A stretch of 7,947 nt of DNA from an uncultured Paraglaciecola sp. (GCA_905479025.1 CAJQKX010000079.1:1-7947), one strand, 5' to 3'. Positions 1 to 6,012 are shown, counted from the stretch's first letter. Numbers and translations: made by a program. Notes: generated by a model from the letters alone, not told the origin.

Positions 1-78
1 TGTCAAATTGTTACACTAACCGCTGTTGCTGTTGTAGTTTTAGTTGTAGTTGTAGTTGTAGTTTGGATTAAAAATTAA
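1..78 (+). CDS. Possible C-terminal end of a membrane protein, cut by the window edge
   Basis: Frame 1 is open from the first base to a TAA at 76-78 and would encode 25 residues: a short polar start, then an almost uninterrupted hydrophobic run of about 17 residues made mostly of valine, ending W-I-K-N. This is what the last transmembrane helix of a protein with a short basic tail looks like, but the valine run comes from a tandem GTTGTA repeat and could equally be non-coding. The gene would converge on the thrE-like gene at 202-1428. Too little is present to name a family. The minus strand across the same bases reads as a Thr-rich or Gln/Leu-rich peptide, but I found no start codon for either. 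Coding status is uncertain. Confidence 0.3.
   Translation, partial: CQIVTLTAVAVVVLVVVVVVVWIKN
31..60. repeat. GTTGTA hexamer tandem repeat (5 units, one variant)
   Basis: Units GTTGTA, GTTTTA, GTTGTA, GTTGTA and GTTGTA follow one another without gaps. If the frame-1 partial ORF is real, each unit is a GTT-GTA (Val-Val) pair, so gain or loss of units would change the length of a hydrophobic segment without a frameshift. Confidence 0.85.
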
Positions 79-105
79 AATGCGTGGATTAAATGCTAAA
101 ACGCA
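64..105 (-). terminator. Weak intrinsic terminator candidate downstream of the thrE-like gene
   Basis: TGCGT (81-85) and ACGCA (101-105) form a 5-bp stem with a 15-nt loop. Past a T-T mismatch, a few more A-T pairs could form. Read leftward, the hairpin is followed by a T-rich run (complement of 64-80, TTTTAATTTTT). It lies about 95 nt after the stop of the leftward thrE-like gene. The short stem and large loop make it a weak candidate. Confidence 0.3.
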
Positions 106-115
106 ATTTAAAGAA

Positions 116-124
116 GGGGGGGGG
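116..124. repeat. G9 homopolymer tract
   Basis: Nine consecutive G on the plus strand in an otherwise AT-rich intergenic region between convergent genes. Such tracts slip during replication and sequencing. It is not inside a recognised reading frame, so classic translational phase variation is not supported here. Confidence 0.9.
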
Positions 125-199
125 TCCTTGGGTATAGGTGCCTACTTTAGCTGTTAGCAATATTGTTATTATACTAGTTGGCACCTTAAGCCTTGACCC
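122..199. repeat. Long imperfect inverted repeat after the thrE-like gene
   Basis: Two arms pair co-axially: GGGTC (122-126) with GACCC (195-199), and AGGTGCC (136-142) with GGCACCT (180-186). They are separated by internal loops of 9 and 8 nt and enclose a 37-nt AT-rich apex. It sits directly against the stop codon of the thrE-like gene. It could be an mRNA 3' structure. It lacks a following T run, so a simple intrinsic terminator is not indicated. Confidence 0.45.
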
Positions 200-201
200 T
201 A

Positions 202-1428
202 TTACAACGATTTTCTGGTGGGCATGACCACGTTAGCGAATATTAATCCTGCCACCAGCGACATCAAGATCAAGAAGGTTTCCTGACCAATATGGTCTGT
301 TTTAATAATATCTTGCCCTGAGATAAACGAATTCAATCCAATATAGGTTTTTGAACCCGGAACCAGCACAATTAAACCGTGCATAGCGACTATGGTAGAG
401 GGCGCGTTAACAATGCGTGAAAATAGATTGGCAAATACTCCCAGTGCAAATGCACCCACAAAGGCGCCAAGTCCGTTTTCAAGATAACCTGAGCTCCACG
501 TCGATGTTGCATACGCTATAAAAGTAGAGGTCATTGCCCAAGGTACATGTTTTATTCGAGTACGAAATATGGCGACTAGCCCTATACTAAGCAAGAGTAC
601 GCCCAACCAGTTAACCCAAACAGGCAAGGTGACGGCGATTGCCAGATCTTGTTGACCAAATAATTGATAGCCCAAGCTCACTCCTAAAAAAGCACCAAAA
701 TACAGTTTAAATAGTTGCATGATGGCATCCATTATCCGCGCCGTTCCAGATACCATATTCCTTGAGGACAATTCAGCTAACCCCATGGTCAATGACAAGC
801 CCGGCACTAAGATGATCAAAGAGGACAGGATGATCAGCCAAATATTAAAACCTGAAGAAGAATAATGATTGATGGCACAGGCTACAAAACCGACTGAAAA
901 CGAAGCCAATGGCTCCAACATCAAGCTCATCCGTTTTGAACTAAATGCCCAAAGCGTCCAGAAATACACCATCAACCCCAATAACCCAGAATAAATAATT
1001 TCTGACCAACCTGCTCCCATCAACATCGCAAATGCGCTGGTAGACAAGCCAAAAGCGATGCCCGTTAAGCTTTTTCCATAAGGACTCGGCATAATATTAA
1101 TCTTATCCAAGCGCATATTAGCTTCTGCAAGTGAGATATCACCAGACAATAATTCGTACGCTAACTCATCAGTTCGAGACAAAGAATTCATATCCAGATC
1201 TCCAGGTTGCATACGTGCAGAATGGTTATATTCCTCTTCATGATGATCACTCCACAGCACGATAGATAAAGTGGTAGGTGTGGAGTTAAAAGACGCGTGC
1301 AGACCAAAATGTGTAGCGATTTCAATTAAATACGCTTCCAAACGAAAAGAAGGAGAACCGTACTTGTGCAGCATTTTACCTAGCTTAAGGATAAAACGAC
1401 GTATTTGGATAAACTCTAACTGGTCCAT
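202..1428 (-). CDS. ThrE-family threonine/serine exporter (single-chain)
   Basis: This 408-residue inner-membrane protein fits the ThrE family of amino-acid exporters (PF06738 followed by the ThrE_2 half), which export threonine and serine using the proton gradient. Residues 1-115 form the soluble N-terminal part, with the family-type opening in which G24 and R29 precede E31 and a stretch of helix. About ten hydrophobic segments follow from residue 118 to 402. Each membrane half carries a Leu-Val-Pro-Gly motif: LVPGLSLTMG near 207-216 and LVPGSKTYIG near 355-364. E. coli YjjP and YjjB make the same two halves as separate proteins; here they are fused, as in Corynebacterium ThrE. The ATG at 1426-1428 has only a weak Shine-Dalgarno, but the N-terminus fits the family. 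The gene stands alone and ends in TAA at 202-204. The family is clear; the exported substrate is inferred. Confidence 0.88.
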   Translation of the reverse strand: MDQLEFIQIRRFILKLGKMLHKYGSPSFRLEAYLIEIATHFGLHASFNSTPTTLSIVLWSDHHEEEYNHSARMQPGDLDMNSLSRTDELAYELLSGDISLAEANMRLDKINIMPSPYGKSLTGIAFGLSTSAFAMLMGAGWSEIIYSGLLGLMVYFWTLWAFSSKRMSLMLEPLASFSVGFVACAINHYSSSGFNIWLIILSSLIILVPGLSLTMGLAELSSRNMVSGTARIMDAIMQLFKLYFGAFLGVSLGYQLFGQQDLAIAVTLPVWVNWLGVLLLSIGLVAIFRTRIKHVPWAMTSTFIAYATSTWSSGYLENGLGAFVGAFALGVFANLFSRIVNAPSTIVAMHGLIVLVPGSKTYIGLNSFISGQDIIKTDHIGQETFLILMSLVAGLIFANVVMPTRKSL

Positions 1429-1810
1429 TTTTATGCTACTACTTCAAAAATAAAGGTCATACAAGGAGTAACAAAAAAGCCACTTGCATATATAACGGTG
1501 ATAATCAGGGCGGGGATTTTAGTGATAGATATTGCTTGGTGCAACGGACATTTTTTGATTATTTTAATTAGAATAACTAATGAATAAAATTCTCTATAAC
1601 AAACTTTATTACACTTTCTTACAGCATGGCATGAACAAAAAACTGGCTTAATCTGTGCATCTAAAATTAGCAATGCAGGTCGTAAATGGCCGCTCCATTA
1701 TGCATTAATCATAATAAAACACGGTAGCTATGGTTTCATTTGCAAACTCAGCAGTGGATAAAACAGGAATGAAGCACACACCATGCATTCATATTGCGGC
1801 TAATCAATAG
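1429..1810. other. Intergenic region upstream of the thrE-like gene, no credible gene
   Basis: This AT-rich stretch must hold the leftward promoter of the thrE-like gene, but I could not pick a convincing -10/-35 pair. The open frames here are short, Cys-rich or hydrophobic, lack ribosome binding sites and resemble no family I know. Two antisense mini-ORFs of about 26 codons (1730-1810 plus, 1705-1788 minus) are noted but not called. Confidence 0.5.
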
Positions 1811-1859
1811 AGAAATAAAATAAGTATAAAACAACACCCGTTTATGCAGCGGGTGTTGT
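1811..1859 (-). terminator. Intrinsic terminator for the leftward operon
   Basis: ACAACACCCG (1831-1840) and CGGGTGTTGT (1850-1859) form a perfect 10-bp GC-rich stem with a 9-nt loop. Read leftward, the stem is followed at once by a T-rich run (complement of 1811-1830, beginning TTTATACTTATTTTATTT). On the plus strand the trailing sequence is much less T-rich, so leftward use is favoured. It lies about 250 nt after the glutathione S-transferase stop and before the thrE-like gene, so it would separate the two leftward units. Confidence 0.65.
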
Positions 1860-1901
1860 AAGTTGTATTTTAACAATTAGAAAATAATGATGAGTAAAAA
1901 T

Positions 1902-1979
1902 GCCTAACGCCTGTTGAATAGCAAATACACCTGAAACTTTTAGCAGTTCAGTTTAGCGCCATTAAGCCAATCGTTAGGC
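1902..1979. repeat. attC-like imperfect palindrome (candidate integron recombination site)
   Basis: The 78-bp element begins GCCTAAC (1902-1908), which fits the attC inverse core RYYYAAC, and ends GTTAGGC (1973-1979), which fits the core GTTRRRY. The arms extend to 8 perfect base pairs (GCCTAACG/CGTTAGGC). Inside, GTTGAATAGC on the left pairs imperfectly with the complement of GCCATTAAGC on the right, with G-T pairs and mismatches. The apex forms CTGAA-A-C against GTTCAG with one unpaired A. Length, paired cores, an inner imperfect stem and an extrahelical base are all attC traits. Because the two cores are exact complements, orientation cannot be read from them. No integrase and no second clear attC lie in the window, so this would be an isolated site. 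A chance palindrome or a different small repeat remains possible. Confidence 0.45.
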
Positions 1980-2107
1980 TTTAGACATGTGTAAATGTAG
2001 GACGTTTATTACTATGACGTAACCTCAACAAAATAAAATCCACTTTTATGCGGGTTTCACATAAACCAATCAAGTCTGCTGATATTAAGTCGTTGAAGTC
2101 TGACTGT
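1980..2107. other. 3' flank of the detoxification operon
   Basis: No coding potential is seen. A weak AT-rich hairpin, TTTATG (2045-2050) with CATAAA (2060-2065), is followed leftward by a T-rich stretch and might be a minor terminator or mRNA 3' end structure. Confidence 0.3.
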
Positions 2108-2716
2108 CTAACCAAAGCTCGCCGCTTTGATGTAAGCAGAGCGCTCTTGTACTTTTGCCAAATAAGCCAAGGTTTTATCCCGACCTTTCAGTAAGCCAAG
2201 AATACCAGCAATTTCTAGCATGACTTGCATCATAATGTCGGCAGCTGTGAATTGTGCCCCCGCAAAATAATCGCGATCAGCCAAAACGGATTCAATATAA
2301 CCAAAGTCTACAGCTACTTCTTTAGCAATATAACCGTCCATCTCTTGATCGCCGCTGCGCGTTTCCATGCCCATAAATAACGTAAACATCACCGGTAATG
2401 CCAAGGATCCTTCAGCAAAATGCGACCATTCTAAATATTGATAATATTCTTTGGTGCCCTTTTCAGGGCGTAGACGTTTTTCAACGTCTTGATCTAAAAT
2501 GTATTCTATTATTGTACTGGACTCACACAAGGTAATATCACCGTCAACGATAATGGGGGCTTTATTCAGAGGGTGAATTGCTTTCAAACTTTCAGGGGCT
2601 AGATTCGTTTTTGCATTGCGCTGATAATCAATACGTTGATACGGCATCTCAAGCTCTTCTAATAACCACAATACGCGTTTGGAACGAGATTTATTTAAAT
2701 GGTGTACTGTTATCAT
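2108..2716 (-). CDS. Glutathione S-transferase family protein
   Basis: This 202-residue cytosolic protein has a two-domain GST layout and would conjugate glutathione to electrophiles or reduce peroxides. The thioredoxin-like N-terminal domain (about 1-80) shows the helix-1 motif SRSKRVLWLLEEL (10-22), with serines 10 and 12 as candidate thiolate-activating residues, the cis-proline loop KAPII (52-56) and the glutathione-gripping E65-S66. The all-helical C-terminal domain (about 88-200) carries the N-capping-box region FTAADIMM (156-163). Sequence style matches the bacterial group starting with HHLN-SRS-RVLWLLEEL. It is the last gene of a three-gene operon, 28 nt after the curA-like stop, and starts at an ATG with a poor Shine-Dalgarno, so translation may depend on coupling or be lower than for its neighbours. 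The context suggests a role in detoxifying enals or quinones. The exact substrate is unknown. Confidence 0.9.
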   Translation of the reverse strand: MITVHHLNKSRSKRVLWLLEELEMPYQRIDYQRNAKTNLAPESLKAIHPLNKAPIIVDGDITLCESSTIIEYILDQDVEKRLRPEKGTKEYYQYLEWSHFAEGSLALPVMFTLFMGMETRSGDQEMDGYIAKEVAVDFGYIESVLADRDYFAGAQFTAADIMMQVMLEIAGILGLLKGRDKTLAYLAKVQERSAYIKAASFG

Positions 2717-2744
2717 AATATTTTTCTTTAAAGGTTGTTATCAA

Positions 2745-3812
2745 TTACAAATCATCAGGACCGACACGCATTACAAGCTTGCCAAAGTTTTTGCCTTCCA
2801 ATAAACCAATGAAAGATTCAACCGTATTTTCTAAACCCTCGACTAGGTCTTCACGATAAGTGATTTTTGCCTCTTCTAACCACTGTGACATCTCTTCTTT
2901 GAACTCATTATATCGATGACCATAATCATCAAACACAATAAAACCCTGCATCCTAATTCGCTTGACGAGTAGGTTGCCCATCAACATAAACAAACGGTCT
3001 GGCCCTGAAGGTAAATCGGTCGTATTGTATTGAGAAATCAATCCACATACCGGAACACGTGCGCAAGTATTTAATAGTGGTAATACTGCATCAAAAACGT
3101 GACCGCCAACATTTTCAAAGTAAACATCAATCCCCCCATCACAGGCCTTTGCTAATTGCTGTGCTAAGTCTGCTGATTGATGGTTCAGGCAAAGATCAAA
3201 ACCCAAATCTGCAACGGCTGAATGGCACTTTTCTTCGGTACCGGCAATGCCAACCACTTTACAGCCTTTTAACTTAGCAATTTGTCCCACTAAGCTACCT
3301 ACCGCCCCCGTTGCCGCAGCAACAACAACGGTTTCGCCAGTTTTTGGCTGACCAATATCCAGTAATCCCATATAAGCGGTTAAACCTGGCATACCCATTA
3401 CACCTAACGCATAAGAAGGATGAATGGGTCTCTTGCCTAGTTTTAATAAATCGACGCCATCGGAAATAGCATAATCTTGCCATCCCGAAGATGAAACAAC
3501 CCACTCCCCTTCGCTATAGTCAGGGTGATTCGATGCTTCCACGCGGCAAACGGTACCGCCAAGCATGACAGCGCCAATAGCAAGTGGCTCCGCATAGGAC
3601 TTAACATCATTCATGCGCCCACGCATATAAGGATCAAGGGATAAGAAAACCGTACGTAATAAAATCTCACCAGATTGCGGGCTTGGCTTGGTACTTTCTA
3701 CAAAACGAAAGTTGCCTAAAGTCGGAGCCCCTATTGGGCGTGAAGCTAAAGTCCACTGGCGATTAACCCGCACACTTTGAAGCGTCGAATGATGTTGATT
3801 TGTATTTGTCAT
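2745..3812 (-). CDS. curA: NADPH-dependent enone/enal reductase, CurA-like
   Basis: This 355-residue zinc-independent medium-chain dehydrogenase belongs to the leukotriene B4 12-hydroxydehydrogenase/CurA group, which reduces the C=C bond of alpha,beta-unsaturated ketones and aldehydes with NADPH. It resembles E. coli CurA (YncB) almost end to end. Shared blocks include ASRPIGAP (23-30), LSLDPYMRGRM (57-67), GMPGLTAYMGLLDIGQP (140-156), the Rossmann glycine motif AATGAVGS (166-173), ENVGG (233-237) and LLEGKNFGKLV (337-347). No zinc-binding cysteine/histidine set is apparent. The ATG at 3810-3812 is preceded by AGGA with 8-nt spacing. The first 13 residues extend beyond the E. coli start. It is the middle gene of the operon, 26 nt after the yqhD-like stop and 28 nt before the GST start. 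The reaction class is secure; the natural substrate is inferred to be a reactive enal or enone. Confidence 0.92.
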   Translation of the reverse strand: MTNTNQHHSTLQSVRVNRQWTLASRPIGAPTLGNFRFVESTKPSPQSGEILLRTVFLSLDPYMRGRMNDVKSYAEPLAIGAVMLGGTVCRVEASNHPDYSEGEWVVSSSGWQDYAISDGVDLLKLGKRPIHPSYALGVMGMPGLTAYMGLLDIGQPKTGETVVVAAATGAVGSLVGQIAKLKGCKVVGIAGTEEKCHSAVADLGFDLCLNHQSADLAQQLAKACDGGIDVYFENVGGHVFDAVLPLLNTCARVPVCGLISQYNTTDLPSGPDRLFMLMGNLLVKRIRMQGFIVFDDYGHRYNEFKEEMSQWLEEAKITYREDLVEGLENTVESFIGLLEGKNFGKLVMRVGPDDL

Positions 3813-3838
3813 ACTCGTTGTCCTATCCCCGAATCAAA

Positions 3839-4996
3839 TTAAAGTGCAGTGACTAATATTTCTCGGCTGACATCAGGTGTAACTGCGCTATGTTCACCCA
3901 GCTTAACCATACCGTGTTGCGTTAATTTTTCGATTAATAAATCAATATCCGCGGCACCTAAATCAACATGGGATAAACGAGTGGGCACTTGCATCTTTTC
4001 AAAAAACTGCTCGGTTAATTCAATAGCCCGATCAATACGTGCATCTTCGTCGCCTTGTGTCACATTCCAGATACGTTCAGCGTACTGTAATAATTTTTCA
4101 CGCTTTGCTTCTTTACGTATTTTCATCACTGCAGGTAATACTATGGATAAAGTACGAGCATGGTCGATGCCATGAGTACCTGTTAGTTCATGACCTATCA
4201 TGTGAGTTGTCCAATCTTGCGGTACACCGGCTCCAATTAAACCATTAAGCGCCATCGTTGCTGCCCACATAATGTTGCCACGTACTTCTAAGTCTTTAGA
4301 CGTTTCAGGGGCCAATGCTTTTGGCCCTTCTTCAATTAAAGTCAGTAATAACCCTTCAGCAAAACGGTCTTGCACCTTAGCGTTCACACTATAATTAAGG
4401 TATTGTTCCATAGTATGCACAAACGCATCCACCGCACCGTTACCGATTTGGCGGTCTGACAATGAAAGTGTTACCGCAGGGTCAAGTATCGCAAAAATAG
4501 GACGAACCAGAGGGCTTGCGAAGGGTAGCTTATTACCATTGCGGGTCACTACCGCGCCAGTATTTGACTCAGAACCGGTTGCTGGCAAAGTCAGTACACA
4601 AGCAAGGGGTAACGCTTTTTTGATACGTGCTTGTTTGCTCACGATATCCCAAGGCTCTTCACCTTCGTAAAGCGCCACTGCTGCGATAAATTTAGAACCA
4701 TCCACCACCGAACCACCGCCAACGGCTAAAATAAAATCGATATTATTTTCTTTAATAATATCTTGTGCCTTCATTAACGTGTCGTAAGATGGATTGGGCT
4801 CGATACCTGAAAATTCAAACCAGGTATGTTTGTCTAACGCTGCGACAACTTGATCATAAACGCCGTTACTTTTTATTGAGCCACCGCCATAGGTCACTAA
4901 TATTTTTGCATCACTGGGGATCTGTTTGCTTAAGGAGGCGATTTGACCTTCACCAAAACGAATTTGAGTCGTATTTTGAAAACTAAAATTTAACAT
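3839..4996 (-). CDS. yqhD: NADPH-dependent iron-family alcohol dehydrogenase / aldehyde reductase, YqhD-like
   Basis: This 385-residue protein is a close relative of E. coli YqhD (387 residues), an NADPH-dependent reductase that turns short-chain aldehydes, including lipid-peroxidation products, into alcohols. Visible landmarks are FGEGQIA (14-20), YGGGS (36-40), the nucleotide-binding GGGSVVDGSKF (93-103), LPATGSESN (137-145), and the metal ligands of the family: D190 and H194 in GAVDAFVHTMEQY, then H265 and H279 in DWTTHMIGHE and GIDHARTL, with the 14-residue spacing seen in YqhD and FucO. The ATG at 4994-4996 has GAGGA 9 nt upstream, and the N-terminus aligns with the E. coli start. It is the first gene of the leftward operon. 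In E. coli yqhD is induced by aldehydes through YqhC; no YqhC-like regulator is present in this window. Confidence 0.93.
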   Translation of the reverse strand: MLNFSFQNTTQIRFGEGQIASLSKQIPSDAKILVTYGGGSIKSNGVYDQVVAALDKHTWFEFSGIEPNPSYDTLMKAQDIIKENNIDFILAVGGGSVVDGSKFIAAVALYEGEEPWDIVSKQARIKKALPLACVLTLPATGSESNTGAVVTRNGNKLPFASPLVRPIFAILDPAVTLSLSDRQIGNGAVDAFVHTMEQYLNYSVNAKVQDRFAEGLLLTLIEEGPKALAPETSKDLEVRGNIMWAATMALNGLIGAGVPQDWTTHMIGHELTGTHGIDHARTLSIVLPAVMKIRKEAKREKLLQYAERIWNVTQGDEDARIDRAIELTEQFFEKMQVPTRLSHVDLGAADIDLLIEKLTQHGMVKLGEHSAVTPDVSREILVTAL

Positions 4997-5066
4997 GATT
5001 ATGATTCCTCATTATTTTTAAAATTAAGCAAGAGCGGTTAAATCATCCACAACTAAATCGAGTCAT

Positions 5067-5097
5067 TGCATAAGCTGCTTTGCTTGTGCCCTGTCAA
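5067..5097 (-). promoter_or_regulatory. Candidate sigma-70 promoter of the yqhD-curA-gst operon
   Basis: On the minus strand a perfect -35 box TTGACA (complement of 5092-5097) is followed after 19 nt by TATGCA (complement of 5067-5072), or after 18 nt by TTATGC. The -10 is a poor match, which is common for activator-dependent promoters. The transcript would carry a leader of roughly 60-70 nt before the ATG at 4996. The -35 directly abuts the inverted repeat at 5099-5185. Confidence 0.4.
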
Positions 5098-5098
5098 T

Positions 5099-5185
5099 AC
5101 GCCTAAATTGCAGCTTATTTTATTTGGAATGTTAAGCGCTTTTATATTTAATGCCTGCCCTTATTACGTTAGCTGTACTAGGCGT
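5099..5185. repeat. Inverted repeat immediately upstream of the operon's -35 box
   Basis: ACGCCTA (5099-5105) pairs perfectly with TAGGCGT (5179-5185). Inside, CAGCT (5111-5115) pairs with AGCTG (5171-5175), with internal loops of 5 and 3 nt. The two-stem layout resembles an attC, but the conserved AAC/GTT triplets are absent (GCCTAAA and ACTAGGC), so I do not call it one. It may be paired regulator sites or a chance fold. Confidence 0.4.
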
Positions 5186-5209
5186 TTGTGCTTATCTTGT
5201 GGTTCCGTC

Positions 5210-5226
5210 ACTATATCAAGTATAGT
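5210..5226. promoter_or_regulatory. 17-bp AT-rich inverted repeat, possible operator
   Basis: ACTATA (5210-5215) and TATAGT (5221-5226) are perfect inverted arms around TCAAG. This is the size and shape of a dimeric regulator site and lies in the gap between the DUF3859 gene and the yqhD operon. Chance is plausible in AT-rich DNA. The rest of 5227-5325 shows no gene I would call; a 27-residue frame at 5216-5299 (minus) lacks a suitably placed ribosome binding site. Confidence 0.25.
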
Positions 5227-5325
5227 TTTGTCGACCATTTTCTTTAAAATTTATGTCACGGACAATCATCAATCGCCGTTTTTCCACAAGCTGTGCCATA
5301 GTACAAATCTAATAACCTCTTTTTT

Positions 5326-5739
5326 TCAGAACTGGATCTCACCGTCTCCGTTTTCTACTAATAAACTGAAGGTTTTCTGCGCAATAACTTTGCCATCACA
5401 CTCTATCACCATTCGCCAATCTCCGAATTTATTATGAATAGGTGCCCATACTGTGTCACCTAGATAAAATTCCCAATCATTATTTCTTATATATACCACT
5501 CCCTCAAAGGGTGGCATTGCATGTCCATTTTCATCGGGTACGTCAGGATGAAAGATGCTCCAATCTAAGCGTTTTCCTTTGGCTTTTTTAGCGTTAAGAA
5601 TAAAACCAAATTCAACCTCCAATTGTGCTGGGATCTGCGTAGTTAATGTTTTTATTTTTGGAAGGCTTTTACCTTTTTCATCCCAGTTTTTATAAATACC
5701 GTAACTGGTCATCTCAAAAGATGTACGTGACTTAGACAA
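5326..5739 (-). CDS. DUF3859 domain-containing protein
   Basis: This 137-residue soluble protein has no signal peptide or membrane segment. From memory of the family it matches DUF3859 (PF12975), whose function is unknown. The diagnostic stretch is near the start, EMTSYGIYKNWD (9-20), followed by IPAQLEVEFGF (36-46), a lysine-rich patch KKAKGKRL (51-58), the acidic HPDVPDENG (64-72), and NDWEFYLGDTVWAP (87-100) with GDWRM (106-110). The pattern of alternating short strands and many Trp/Tyr/Phe suggests a compact beta fold (inference). The chosen start is TTG at 5737-5739, because GGAGG lies just upstream and the family N-terminus is preserved; the next ATG (residue 10) would cut into the conserved motif. 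It is a single leftward gene, about 120 nt past the end of a decayed amidohydrolase on the same strand. Confidence 0.8.
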   Translation of the reverse strand: MSKSRTSFEMTSYGIYKNWDEKGKSLPKIKTLTTQIPAQLEVEFGFILNAKKAKGKRLDWSIFHPDVPDENGHAMPPFEGVVYIRNNDWEFYLGDTVWAPIHNKFGDWRMVIECDGKVIAQKTFSLLVENGDGEIQF

Positions 5740-5743
5740 TAAG

Positions 5744-5748
5744 CCTCC
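5744..5748 (-). promoter_or_regulatory. Ribosome binding site deciding a TTG start
   Basis: GGAGG on the minus strand (complement of GCCTCC at 5743-5748) lies 4 nt from the TTG at 5739-5737. It is a strong Shine-Dalgarno at slightly short spacing. No ATG lies at a comparable distance, so TTG is the likely initiator of the DUF3859 gene. Confidence 0.6.
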
Positions 5749-5859
5749 AAAAAATTAATATTTTAAGTAATTAAAAAGTGCGTCTTTTGATACAGTTACC
5801 ATGGTTAGCCAGTAGTTATTAAATATGGATATTGCTACGAATAATCAAGGAAAACGCCA

Positions 5860-5991
5860 TTAATGAATCGATTTCATGACCATGCCTGCCTTCATAATAA
5901 AATTCATATTCCGTAAACTAGAGATATCTTTTCATGGGTTGCTGGATACTGCGGTGATATCAGCAAGCTTACCTTTTTCTTAGGTTCCCAG
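5860..5991 (-). pseudogene. Decayed C-terminal fragment of an imidazolonepropionase-like amidohydrolase
   Basis: Read leftward from 5991, one unbroken phase of 44 codons gives LGT-stop-EKGKLADITAVSSNP-stop-KDISSLRNMNFIMKAG and then a short tail ending in TAA at 5862-5860. This matches the usual C-terminus of metal-dependent amidohydrolases (pattern LGTLE-GKLADI-AV--NPL-DIS-L-NV-FVMK-G). The two internal stops, TAA (5982-5980) and TGA (5934-5932), fall exactly where leucine is expected, and each is one base from TTA. Weaker similarity and further stops continue upstream to about 6012 (AAG CTT, where AAKLL is expected), and I see no catalytic domain in the remaining space. It differs in subfamily from the intact amidohydrolase at 6207-7922, so it is not a simple partial duplicate. 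The gene end is well supported; how it was lost is not visible. Confidence 0.75.
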
Positions 5992-6012
5992 TTATGATTA
6001 AGAAAGCTTGGT

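Noticed and set aside
1..66. Thr-rich leader peptide (thrL-like attenuator) on the minus strand
   Set aside because: The minus strand can read a run of ACT/ACA threonine codons, but an in-frame stop precedes it with no start codon between, and no attenuator hairpins are visible.
1431..1673. 80-codon minus-strand frame just upstream of the thrE-like gene
   Set aside because: Composition is Cys/Ile-rich without a recognisable domain, there is no ribosome binding site, and it ends three bases from the thrE-like start region. It looks like open AT-rich promoter DNA.
1705..1810. Two overlapping antisense mini-ORFs of about 26 codons (1730-1810 plus, 1705-1788 minus)
   Set aside because: No Shine-Dalgarno and no recognisable peptide; at this length both are expected by chance.
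3059..4986. Several 69-108 codon frames inside the curA and yqhD genes
   Set aside because: All are alternative-frame shadows of two clearly conserved genes.
5099..5185. Second attC site
   Set aside because: The geometry is similar, but GCCTAAA and ACTAGGC break the required AAC and GTT triplets, so the recombination consensus is not met.
5216..5299. 27-residue minus-strand frame with protein-like composition
   Set aside because: The nearest AGAGG is too far from the ATG, and I recognise no family. It could be a gene scrap but cannot be supported.
5066..5437. 123-codon plus-strand frame across the yqhD/DUF3859 gap
   Set aside because: It runs antisense into the conserved DUF3859 gene, is rich in Cys/Ser/Leu typical of spurious frames, and covers the likely yqhD promoter.
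5932..5982. Stop codon readthrough or selenocysteine at the TGA and TAA in the amidohydrolase fragment
   Set aside because: Two different stops occur at ordinary leucine positions, more stops lie upstream and the catalytic domain is missing; decay explains this better than recoding.
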